DNA from: SMWD01 sp002729875
Lineage (GTDB): Bacteria; Pseudomonadota; Gammaproteobacteria; Steroidobacterales; GCA-2729495
Direction of reading: 5' to 3'
Assembly: GCA_036010905.1 (NCBI GenBank)
Contig: DASCMH010000016.1
Coordinates: forward strand, 1 to 64,000
Length of the DNA stretch: 64,000 bases
Below are positions 34,924-42,641 of the stretch, piece after piece (the stretch's first letter is position 1; each line of letters starts with the position of its first letter). The position numbers were made by a program, and so were the translations under genes. The notes below the pieces were generated by a model. The model saw only the letters and a list, made by a program, of their open reading frames with translations, was not told where the DNA came from and did not search any database.

Positions 34924-35544
34924 ATGAGCGGACAAAGCAAAAAGATTTTTCGCCGACTGTATAACTCGGCAAAGAAACCGGAGGATCTGCCCTGGCACGA
35001 GGCCGATCCACCCGCCCTGCTTATCCAGACGCTTAACCAACGCAGCACTCCGGGCAGAGCGCTGGATATAGGCTGCGGAGCCGGAACCTATTCCATTTAT
35101 ATGGCGGAACGAGGCTACCAGGTCACGGCCATTGATTTCATGCCACAAGCCATCACGATGCTGCAAACCCGTATTGCCGGCAAAGACCTGGCCATCAAGG
35201 CCGTACAGGCAGACGTGGGAAAGTGGTCGGCGGAACACTCATTTGACCTTGTCCTGGATATCGGCTGTCTGCATACACCCGGCACCATCGACCTTCCTAC
35301 CTACAAAGCACAATTACTGAACTGGCTGGCACCGGGAGGCGATTTAATCCTGATTCATTTTGGCCGACGTGGCTGGTGGGACAGGTGGCCGATTGGCCCG
35401 AATCGGGTTTACGTAGATACATTACGCCGGCACTTCACTCCGGAACTGGAACTGGTCGAGGATCAATCCGAACTACGCCAGGCCATGCCACTTTTCATGG
35501 GCAGATCGGCGCTGATTGGCCATTACTGGTTCAGGCGTATTTGA
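34924..35544 (+). CDS. Class I SAM-dependent methyltransferase
   Basis: 206 aa. The SAM motif I is ALDIGCGAGTYSIYMAERG with the acidic motif II Asp in VTAIDF, then QADVGKW and FDLVLDIGCLHTP. The overall shape resembles the thiopurine/thiol methyltransferase-like group. It is downstream of the ABM-type gene in the same unit. Confidence 0.88.
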   Translation: MSGQSKKIFRRLYNSAKKPEDLPWHEADPPALLIQTLNQRSTPGRALDIGCGAGTYSIYMAERGYQVTAIDFMPQAITMLQTRIAGKDLAIKAVQADVGKWSAEHSFDLVLDIGCLHTPGTIDLPTYKAQLLNWLAPGGDLILIHFGRRGWWDRWPIGPNRVYVDTLRRHFTPELELVEDQSELRQAMPLFMGRSALIGHYWFRRI

Positions 35545-35751
35545 ACCGGTTCAACCCTGAATAACCCAGACTTCCGGGCGTGTTATCTAATTCCACCTGC
35601 TGCAATCTGTTTTTGCAGATACTTGCGACTTGTACCGGTTTTACACCAACGATGAACTAAAAGTGGCCGTCGACCACATGATTTCCAGAGCATCACCACC
35701 AATAAGACCGGATGCGACTGAGAAAGTTATATAAGGCGGACAGTTGCGAGC

Positions 35752-36030
35752 TTATTTTGCTTCAAGAATCCTGGAAAATTCCCAGCCGTTGCCGGAATTG
35801 ACGTATACCCAGATATCCTTGAAAACCTGCTTGCTATCAGGCTGATGATAGGAAACGTAGCACATGACTTTATCTGGAGTTCCCTCTCCGGCGCCAGAAG
35901 ATAAAATTTTGTAGTCCGGATACTTGCTGGCAAAATCCACCCTTACCTTGCGATTGCATGGATCCTCAAGATAAACATAGAAAAGCGCCGCTCCCGCCAC
36001 CAAAAACAAAGCAATATAATATTTCAACAT
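35752..36030 (-). CDS. Small exported or anchored protein, unknown
   Basis: 92 aa. One N-terminal membrane helix or signal (MLKYYIALFLVAGAALFYVYL) precedes a small globular part with two Cys (DPCNRK, VMCYVSYHQP) that could form a disulfide in the periplasm. No family recognised. It lies 56 bp downstream of the hemerythrin gene and on the same strand. Confidence 0.6.
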   Translation of the reverse strand: MLKYYIALFLVAGAALFYVYLEDPCNRKVRVDFASKYPDYKILSSGAGEGTPDKVMCYVSYHQPDSKQVFKDIWVYVNSGNGWEFSRILEAK

Positions 36031-36086
36031 TTCTGAAACTCACCATATTTTTATATGAATAAAAGTAAGGTACGTCTTTTCTCTGC

Positions 36087-36530
36087 TTATAGTTTCTCAA
36101 GTTTCTCCTTTAGCGTATCCCAATCCGCAGCAAGTACGTCATTTGCCATTGGGTATAGCATGCCCTCTTCTTTTTGATTATGCTGCTGCACAAGCATGAG
36201 TAACGTGTCGCCGAGATCAAGCACCGTTTGAAAATCACCGTCCGGTATTGCGCGCTCCATCTGATCCAACAGACCCCGCATCTGGCTATGCTCCATACGC
36301 ATCACCGCAGTTGGCCCGGCCGTCATACCTGTCGCCGCCTCGAAGGCAGGAAACATCAATTGCTCCTCCATCTCGAGGTGATGACGCTGGATGCCACTGA
36401 AGGCCTCCCAACTGGCCCGAACTGCGGCCGACTCTCCGCCCTCAATAGCACGCTCTACTGCTACCCAGCGTTCGTCACAGTCTCGGTGAGACTGTATAAA
36501 AAACTCAATCAGTGTCGAATCAGAACCCAT
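36087..36530 (-). CDS. Hemerythrin HHE-domain protein
   Basis: 147 aa, an all-helical HHE domain. Metal ligands: SHRDCDERW (H), QRHHLEMEEQLMFP (H and E), MEHSQM (H), and QQHNQKEEGMLYP (H and E). It is a di-iron protein that binds O2 or NO or takes part in iron-sulfur repair. It is divergent from a DUF2249 gene that precedes an NnrS-like gene, an arrangement seen in NO-responsive loci. Confidence 0.9.
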   Translation of the reverse strand: MGSDSTLIEFFIQSHRDCDERWVAVERAIEGGESAAVRASWEAFSGIQRHHLEMEEQLMFPAFEAATGMTAGPTAVMRMEHSQMRGLLDQMERAIPDGDFQTVLDLGDTLLMLVQQHNQKEEGMLYPMANDVLAADWDTLKEKLEKL

Positions 36531-36640
36531 CTCTGGAATACTCCATATTTTGGCGGTAAGTTAGCAGACAATAACAACAGGGAACAAGATGATACCGGGG
36601 AAGCAAAAAGAATGGGCGAAGAAATGGAAATTAACTACGG

Positions 36641-37111
36641 ATGAATAGCGACAAATATTCACCGCTGCTGACGCTCGATGTTCGTCCGCTTATTGAGCAA
36701 GGTCATGACCCGCTGGAGGAAATCCTACAGGCACTGGATCGCCTAAGTAGTGATGGACTGCTGCTGCTCATCACCCCCTTCCGACCCGGCCCGCTCATCA
36801 CACTGTTGCAAGAGCGCGGCTATCGCCTGTATGCAACCGAGCTCGGCCCGGATCACTGGCAGGTCGAGATTCATACTGCAACAACACCAGAGATCGCCGA
36901 CTACCGTAACCTGCCCACCCCGGAACCCCTGGAACAGGTTCTGACCCGGCTAACCACACTCTCCGCAAACGGCGCTTTTCTCGCCCGGGTGCCACGCGTG
37001 CCAACCCTCCTGTTGCCGTTGCTCAAGGAACGTCAACTTGATTGGGCTACTCTGGAAACAACGGATGGCTCAGCCCTTATTTATATTAAAAGAGCGGGGA
37101 ATGCAGAATGA
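36641..37111 (+). CDS. DUF2249 protein, two-copy
   Basis: 156 aa made of two related halves (LTLDVRPLIEQGHDPLEEILQALDRL.. and YRNLPTPEPLEQVLTRLTTLSANGAFLARVPRVP). The first half has the DVRP and PFRPGPL pattern of DUF2249, a TusA-like fold often found with hemerythrin and NO-detoxification genes. The second half is more degenerate. Its stop overlaps the next start by 4 bp (ATGA), so the two are translationally coupled. Confidence 0.8.
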   Translation: MNSDKYSPLLTLDVRPLIEQGHDPLEEILQALDRLSSDGLLLLITPFRPGPLITLLQERGYRLYATELGPDHWQVEIHTATTPEIADYRNLPTPEPLEQVLTRLTTLSANGAFLARVPRVPTLLLPLLKERQLDWATLETTDGSALIYIKRAGNAE

Positions 37112-38418
37112 GCCCGCTCCCCGACATGAACTACCTAAGCCTCGATCAGGCACCGCCGCTGGAAATTCCTGCCGCCTTTTTCCTGACCGCACCCTTTGCG
37201 GTCATGGCAGCGGGTGGCCTGCTGCTCTGGACGGATGCCACTGCTTTACAGTCCAATTGGCAGCCACTGGTACTGGGTCTTACCCACCTGGGCACCCTGG
37301 GTTTTCTGACCATGGTGATGATGGGCGCGTTATACCAGATGTCCCCGGTGGTTGCGGGCGCACCAATTCCCCTTATCCGTCTTGCACACCTTGTGCAGAT
37401 ACTTTTATGCGCAGGGGTATCACGCCTGGTTCTTGACCTGTCAGGCCTGTGGAGCGGATTTACCTTCGGTTCATTTGTACTGATAGCCCTGGCTGTCCTG
37501 CTCTTTCTCGCCACAGTCGGGTTTGCCGTGAGTACAACGAACACCCGCGGCGAAACCGTCTCCGGTATGCGCCTGGCCCTCTTCTGTCTGCTGGTGATGA
37601 TGCTGCTGGGCCTGGTCATGGCTCGCGGCTTTTTCGATGGTGTCTTTCCCGGGGCGCGCGGTTTCTGGGTTCAGATCCATCTCAGCACTGCCCTGCTCGG
37701 CTGGGTGGGAGGCCTGATTGCTGCCGTTTCCTGGCAGGTGGTCCCCATGTTTTACCTCACGACCCCGATCAATCCGTTCAAGAAAAAAGCTGTCATGGGA
37801 ATGACTGTTCTTGGCATCATCCTGCCGCTCGGCATTCTGCTCCTGCAGCAAACCGGGCCGGCAAGCACCGGCGGATGGGTTGCGGCCAATGCGGCGGCAT
37901 TGGGAACGCTACCCGCTGTGCTGGGTGTATGGTTACTGCACCCCGTCTTCATCCTGCAAAATTTTCAGCAACGGCGACGCAAGCACCTGGATGCAAGCCT
38001 GCTGTTCTGGCAAGCAGGACTATGTATCGCGCCGGTGACGGCTATCTGTGCCGGGTTTGCATATTTTTCTCACGATCCACGCTGGGTTTTGCTGTTTGGC
38101 TGGCTGGCAATCTGGGGCTGGGCGGGGATGATCGTGCACGGAATGCTGTCACGGATTATTCCCTTCCTGGTTTGGTTCCACCGTTTTGCTCCCTACATTG
38201 GTCGCATCCCGGTGCCGGCCATGCGCAAGATGCTCCCTGATGTGCGAACAAAACTCGGCCTGGGCTGCCACCTCATCAGCCTGTTGCTGGGCATTCTCGC
38301 CATCGCAACCCGTGACCCGTGGATTGCCCGCGCTACGGGCTTGCTACTCCTGGCAACCGGGATAAATCTGCTGCACTGGATGATCCAACTTTTTCGCCAG
38401 CGGCCCGACCTGTCTTGA
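37108..38418 (+). CDS. NnrS-like 12-helix membrane protein
   Basis: 436 aa with about 12 hydrophobic helices and repeated histidines placed as in the NnrS/haem-copper-oxidase-like superfamily (GLTHLGTLGFLTMVMMGALYQMSPV, FWVQIHLSTALLGWVGGL, GMIVHGMLSRIIPFLVWFHRF). It differs from the nnrS at 25147 and is closer to the group that follows DUF2249. A role in NO handling is likely by context. Confidence 0.78.
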   Translation: MSPLPDMNYLSLDQAPPLEIPAAFFLTAPFAVMAAGGLLLWTDATALQSNWQPLVLGLTHLGTLGFLTMVMMGALYQMSPVVAGAPIPLIRLAHLVQILLCAGVSRLVLDLSGLWSGFTFGSFVLIALAVLLFLATVGFAVSTTNTRGETVSGMRLALFCLLVMMLLGLVMARGFFDGVFPGARGFWVQIHLSTALLGWVGGLIAAVSWQVVPMFYLTTPINPFKKKAVMGMTVLGIILPLGILLLQQTGPASTGGWVAANAAALGTLPAVLGVWLLHPVFILQNFQQRRRKHLDASLLFWQAGLCIAPVTAICAGFAYFSHDPRWVLLFGWLAIWGWAGMIVHGMLSRIIPFLVWFHRFAPYIGRIPVPAMRKMLPDVRTKLGLGCHLISLLLGILAIATRDPWIARATGLLLLATGINLLHWMIQLFRQRPDLS

Positions 38419-38501
38419 TCCAATACGGAGGCATCAACAGAACGATAGTCATTGGGGCTGCAACGAACCGGTATGGAATAATGTATTCGCAATTCACAAC
38501 C

Positions 38502-38519
38502 GTAAGTATTTCTACTTAC
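38502..38519. promoter_or_regulatory. Hairpin/operator upstream of the bilin-reductase-like gene
   Basis: GTAAGTA (38502-38508) and TACTTAC (38513-38519) form a perfect 7-bp inverted repeat around TTTC, 85 bp before the ATG at 38605. It could be an operator or the hairpin ending the NnrS-like transcript; no T-run follows. Confidence 0.35.
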
Positions 38520-38604
38520 AACGGGGAGTCCCTTTCCGGATTCTGCACATGAATGGGATCGGTATACTTTCAGGTCATTAACCCAAACAGAGCGAACAAC
38601 CTGG

Positions 38605-39516
38605 ATGCATCACCTGGAATTCAACAAGACAGGCCCTTTGCAAATCTTTTACGATCTGTTCGAAAAGCATATGTCTCTGGATGACAATTACCAGTTCTAC
38701 TCGAACAGCAAAAAAGCAGGAATCAATACGTTTCTCAGCTCCGATATATTCAGCGCCGAAAAAGTTTCAACGATCATCCTTGAAGAATATTCAATCCGGG
38801 GAAAACTGGGCGGCAACGTCATGGTGACTATTCCCGATCCTGAATACGATGTGCCTATTTTTGCATTTCAGCTGGGCGGGAATGCCACCAAATCATTTGC
38901 CCTGGTAGATATCAGTCCAACATTACCCGATGTCGACTACGAACCCCTGATTCCGGTATTCGAAAAATACAGAAAACTTCTCGACTTGCCTCGATCAAAA
39001 ATTGATTGGGTCAATAGCACGAGCTCGCCGTACCTGCTGCTTTGCCAATACGATACTCTGGATATCGAGCTGTTCCTCGAAGCCACAAGCGAATACCTGA
39101 AGGTCTGGATCGAACATTATTACAAACCGGGCAAAAAACTAACCGATAAAAAGGCCTTTGATAACGTCAACAATGCCATCATTAAATACAAACGGGTCCT
39201 GCACGACAACGATCCTGCTTACGGCATATTTCACAAAGAGTGGGGCGAACCCGTCGCCGACGCATTCTTCTATATAGAGACCCGCGATCATCCATCAATC
39301 CCACTGCCGGATCATTCCGGAAAGACAAAAAAAGCATGGGAAAACAAGAGTTTGAATATTCTCTGGGAAATCCGGGCACAGGAGCGCGTCTTACAGGCTC
39401 CCGAGCAGGTACAAAAGCGTATTATTGACACCATTGAAGCGAAAGCGTCTGACGACAATATGGGGATCATCACGCTGGAATTATTCGACAAATATAAAGC
39501 AGCCATATTCGCCTGA
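38605..39516 (+). CDS. Bilin-reductase-like protein fused to a PCP_red-like domain
   Basis: 303 aa. Residues about 20-225 resemble ferredoxin-dependent bilin reductases (PcyA/HY2 family): PDPEYDVPIFAFQLGGN..FALVDISPT matches the D(I)PIFGxDLV...(A)xVDLSPT core, and YKRVLHDNDPAYGIFHKEWGEPVADAFFYIE matches the YxxxLxxND..vLexxFGexxa conserved C-terminal region. Residues about 245-300 (LWEIRAQERVLQAPEQVQKR onward, then ITLELFDKYKAAI) resemble the PCP_red helical domain found at the C-terminus of BchB/ChlB. Both matches are from recall, not a search. No haem oxygenase, phytochrome or photosynthesis gene is in the window. A possible role is reduction of a linear tetrapyrrole; uncertain. Confidence 0.55.
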   Translation: MHHLEFNKTGPLQIFYDLFEKHMSLDDNYQFYSNSKKAGINTFLSSDIFSAEKVSTIILEEYSIRGKLGGNVMVTIPDPEYDVPIFAFQLGGNATKSFALVDISPTLPDVDYEPLIPVFEKYRKLLDLPRSKIDWVNSTSSPYLLLCQYDTLDIELFLEATSEYLKVWIEHYYKPGKKLTDKKAFDNVNNAIIKYKRVLHDNDPAYGIFHKEWGEPVADAFFYIETRDHPSIPLPDHSGKTKKAWENKSLNILWEIRAQERVLQAPEQVQKRIIDTIEAKASDDNMGIITLELFDKYKAAIFA

Positions 39517-39607
39517 ACCGCCTGGTTAAACCTGATACCAAATTAATATTTTTAGTGAACATCACACGCTTTCAGATTCGTGTGATAACGCCGATCGAGA
39601 TGACCCG

Positions 39608-39685
39608 ATGCTCCTGAATGAGATCATATCTGTAGCCCTTAAATCCATTCGGCCGGACCCCATCGAAGCACTCCGTTACAAATAA
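39608..39685 (+). pseudogene. 25-codon leader resembling both ends of an FtsX/MacB permease
   Basis: ATG at 39608 to TAA at 39683-39685, whose last base is the first base of the next ATG (TAATG). The peptide MLLNEIISVALKSIR then PDPIEALRYK looks like the start of an ABC permease of the FtsX/MacB family (MLLNEI..VAL.SLR) joined directly to its usual end (..DPIEALRYE). The likely origin is an internal in-frame deletion of a permease gene. It may now serve as a coupled leader for the MNIO gene. It does not look like a DUF2282 bufferin precursor because it has no Cys. Confidence 0.45.
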
Positions 39686-40524
39686 TGGCCCGCTTCCCCG
39701 CCTCCCCGATCGCCGGCGCCGGCCTTGGCCTGAGATCCCGGCACTACCGGGAAATCCTGGACACCAGACCCGCCATCCCCTGGTTCGAGGTTTTGTCGGA
39801 AAATTATTTTGGCGCCGGCGGCCTGCCCACCTATCACCTCGAACGGGTTCGCGAGCTTTACCCGGTTACGCTGCACGGTGTCGGCATGTCACTCGGCTCA
39901 GCCGATCCGCTGAACTTCGAGTACCTGGCCAGGCTCAAGAAACTCGCCGAACAAATCGAACCCGCTCATATCTCGGATCACCTGGCATGGATCTCTATCG
40001 ACGGCCGTCATGTCCATGATTTACTGCCAATACCATACACAGAAGAAGCGCTGGTACATTTCACCGAGCGGGTCTGCCAGGTACAGGATTTTCTCGGTTG
40101 CCGTCTGCTGATCGAAAACCCGTCCAGTTACATGGGCTACAAAGAGGTCGATATGACCGAGTGGGAGTTTATAGCAGAGTTGGTCAAACACGCCGACTGC
40201 GACCTGTTGTTCGATGTCAACAATGTTTATGTCAGCAGCCAGAATCATGGTTTCGACCCGTATGAGTATCTGCAAGCACTACCCGGGGATCGAGTGCGGG
40301 AAATTCACCTGGCCGGCTACGAGGAACAGGATAGCTACCTGTTCGACACGCACGGTTACCGGGTACACCCGCCGGTCTGGGAACTGTACAGGAAAACAAT
40401 CAAACATCTGGGCCCGGTAGCAACGCTGATCGAATGGGATAACGATATTCCCGAATTCGAGGTGCTGGTTGACGAAGCCAACAAGGCGCAGAAGGTGATG
40501 AGTGACAGGGAAACAGCCGCATGA
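39685..40524 (+). CDS. MNIO family (DUF692) multinuclear iron oxidative enzyme
   Basis: 279 aa. Metal-ligand and core motifs are complete: LHGVGMSLG, ISDHLAW, HDLLPIPYTEEAL, LIENPSSY, LLFDVNNVYVS, IHLAGYE, and LIEWD. MNIO enzymes modify Cys or other residues of ribosomal peptides; the copper-related bufferin systems use a DUF692 (BufB), a DUF2063 partner (BufC) and a Cys-rich precursor. The partner follows with a 4-bp ATGA overlap. No precursor gene is seen beside it. Confidence 0.93.
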   Translation: MARFPASPIAGAGLGLRSRHYREILDTRPAIPWFEVLSENYFGAGGLPTYHLERVRELYPVTLHGVGMSLGSADPLNFEYLARLKKLAEQIEPAHISDHLAWISIDGRHVHDLLPIPYTEEALVHFTERVCQVQDFLGCRLLIENPSSYMGYKEVDMTEWEFIAELVKHADCDLLFDVNNVYVSSQNHGFDPYEYLQALPGDRVREIHLAGYEEQDSYLFDTHGYRVHPPVWELYRKTIKHLGPVATLIEWDNDIPEFEVLVDEANKAQKVMSDRETAA

Positions 40525-41303
40525 CCTCACTACTCGACATGCAACGCATGGTCCGCGACGCGGTATTTGAAACCGGGGAGGACGGTCCTGCACTTGCAGC
40601 CATCAGCGAACACATCAATCCCAGTAACGGCTTTACAGCAGCCGAACACCTGCTGATATACCGCCGCGCGATACTTGGCACACTGGTTCGCGCGCTTGCT
40701 GCGATCCACCCGGTCTGTAAACGACTTGTCGGGGAAGAGTTTTTTGATGCCATGAGCCGCATCCATGCCCGGCAAACACCGTCGGAATCACCCGACCTCG
40801 GTGACTACGGGGAAAGTTTCGCTGACTTCATCGCCGGCTTCGAGCCGGCCGCCGATCTTGTCTACCTGGCCGATGTGGCGCGGCTTGAGTGGTTTTGGCA
40901 CCGTGCATTTCACGCCCCGGATGAGGATAGCATCAACGTTAGGGCGCTTGCTGAAGTCACCGAACCGGATATGGAGAATATTATCTTCAGACTACCCGTC
41001 TCGGCTCATCTGCTCACCTCAGACTACCCGGTACAGCGTATCTGGCAAGTCAACCAGGACGACTGGACCGGCGACCAGGCCGTTAACCTTGACGAAGGAC
41101 GGGTTCGGCTGATTGTCTGGCGGCGCGGGCACGAAATGCGCATCGACACACCGGATGCAGCAGCCTGGTCGCTGCTGAGCAGAATTAACGCGGGCCAGTC
41201 ACTCGGCGAAATCGGCACCGCAGAAGATTTGCACAACCTTGATGAGCTACTGCCGCATTGCGTGGAGAACGGCTGGATTGCTGGCTTCGAACTGCAGCAC
41301 TGA
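40521..41303 (+). CDS. DUF2063 (BufC-type) partner of the MNIO enzyme
   Basis: 260 aa. The N-terminal helical DUF2063 domain (LLDMQRMVRDAVF, LLIYRRAILGTLVRALAAIHPVCKRLVGEEFF, ADVARLEWFWHRAFHA) is followed by a C-terminal winged-helix-like region (IVWRRGHEMRIDTPDAAAWSLLSRI, LPHCVENGWIAGF). It is translationally coupled to the MNIO gene. In studied pairs it recognises the precursor peptide. Confidence 0.9.
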   Translation: MTSLLDMQRMVRDAVFETGEDGPALAAISEHINPSNGFTAAEHLLIYRRAILGTLVRALAAIHPVCKRLVGEEFFDAMSRIHARQTPSESPDLGDYGESFADFIAGFEPAADLVYLADVARLEWFWHRAFHAPDEDSINVRALAEVTEPDMENIIFRLPVSAHLLTSDYPVQRIWQVNQDDWTGDQAVNLDEGRVRLIVWRRGHEMRIDTPDAAAWSLLSRINAGQSLGEIGTAEDLHNLDELLPHCVENGWIAGFELQH

Positions 41304-41459
41304 ACCGGCCCACGGCGCGCTGTTGCCTGCGGCAACACAACTCCCCATGCCAGCCCGCTTTTCGGTATCATCACTGCACAGATTGAACATGACATCGAAC
41401 CCGACTGATTTTAACTGTATCTATCCGCCAGAATTCATACTGCATCTGAAGACAAACCC

Positions 41460-42641
41460 ATGAAATACGATATTCTTGTTGTCGGCGCAGGTCCGGCCGG
41501 ACTCAGTTTTGCCCGCTCACTCAAAGACTCCGGGCTGAACATTCTTATTATTGAAAAATCATCCATGGATGATCTGCGTAATCCGATACCGGACGGCCGA
41601 GAGATCGCGTTGACCCACTTGTCTGTCCAACTGATGCGGGAACTTGATGTCTGGCAACGCATTCCGGCCGAATCGATATCACCGATAGGTGAAGCCAAGG
41701 TTCTGAACGGTAATTCGCCCTATTTTCTCGATTTTGACAGCAAAAACGTTACCGGTGATGCGCTCGGCTACCTGGTGCCAAACTACCTGATTCGAAAATC
41801 TCTGTTCGAAGAAGCCAAGCCGCTGACAAATGTACGCATCGAAACGGAAACGGCTGTAGAGAGCCTGCACACCGACAGTCAGGGCGGCATCGTCAAGCTG
41901 GCTAACGGCGAGACCCGTGCAGCAAAGCTAATCGTTGCCGCAGACAGCCGTTTTTCCGTAACCCGCCGGGAAATGGGTATCAGCGCAAGCATGACGGATT
42001 TTGCCAAGACCGCCATTGTTTGCCGGATGGAACACGACCTGCCGCACGAACAGGTTGCCTACGAATGCTTCCATTATGGCCGGACACTGGCGATCTTACC
42101 GATGGCCGGCAACCTGTCATCAATCGTCATTACCGTCAACAATGAACTGGCTGAACAAATCGTCAATATGAGCGAGGAACAGTTCAATATCGATATCCAG
42201 CAGCGCTTTGGCAACCAGCTCGGTGAAATGCGTTTGGTCGGCGAACGCCACTCTTACCCGCTGATCGCCGTACACGCCAACAAATTCTTTGCCAACCGCT
42301 TTGCCCTGATCGGTGACGCAGCCGTCGGCATGCATCCGGTCACCGCGCATGGCTTTAACCTCGGTCTCAGGGGCCAGGCAACCCTGACGCGTGAAATTCG
42401 ACGCGCTGCCTCCCATGGCGGAGACATTGGCGCACGACGCGTACTGGCAAAATATGAACGCCAGCACATGCGCATCACGAAACCGATGTACTGGGGCACA
42501 AACGGTATCGTCGGCCTGTTCACTGATGAACGACCACCGGCCAAGGTACTCCGAAATATTGCCTTGCGAGTTGCCAACAACCTGCCACCGATCAAACGCA
42601 TCATCAAGAACCGGCTGACAGAAATCTCTCCAACCCGTTGA
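41460..42641 (+). CDS. UbiH/COQ6-family FAD hydroxylase, perhaps UbiM
   Basis: 393 aa. FAD motifs: GxGxxG (GAGPAGLSF), the internal DG/GREIALTHLS segment, and RFALIGDAAVGMHPVTAHGFNLGLRG. This fits ubiquinone-ring hydroxylases; the DGREIALTHLS.QLM start resembles UbiM. It acts in the quinone pathway at the inner membrane. Its stop overlaps the next gene's TTG start by 4 bp (TTGA), linking it to the oligopeptidase. Confidence 0.82.
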   Translation: MKYDILVVGAGPAGLSFARSLKDSGLNILIIEKSSMDDLRNPIPDGREIALTHLSVQLMRELDVWQRIPAESISPIGEAKVLNGNSPYFLDFDSKNVTGDALGYLVPNYLIRKSLFEEAKPLTNVRIETETAVESLHTDSQGGIVKLANGETRAAKLIVAADSRFSVTRREMGISASMTDFAKTAIVCRMEHDLPHEQVAYECFHYGRTLAILPMAGNLSSIVITVNNELAEQIVNMSEEQFNIDIQQRFGNQLGEMRLVGERHSYPLIAVHANKFFANRFALIGDAAVGMHPVTAHGFNLGLRGQATLTREIRRAASHGGDIGARRVLAKYERQHMRITKPMYWGTNGIVGLFTDERPPAKVLRNIALRVANNLPPIKRIIKNRLTEISPTR

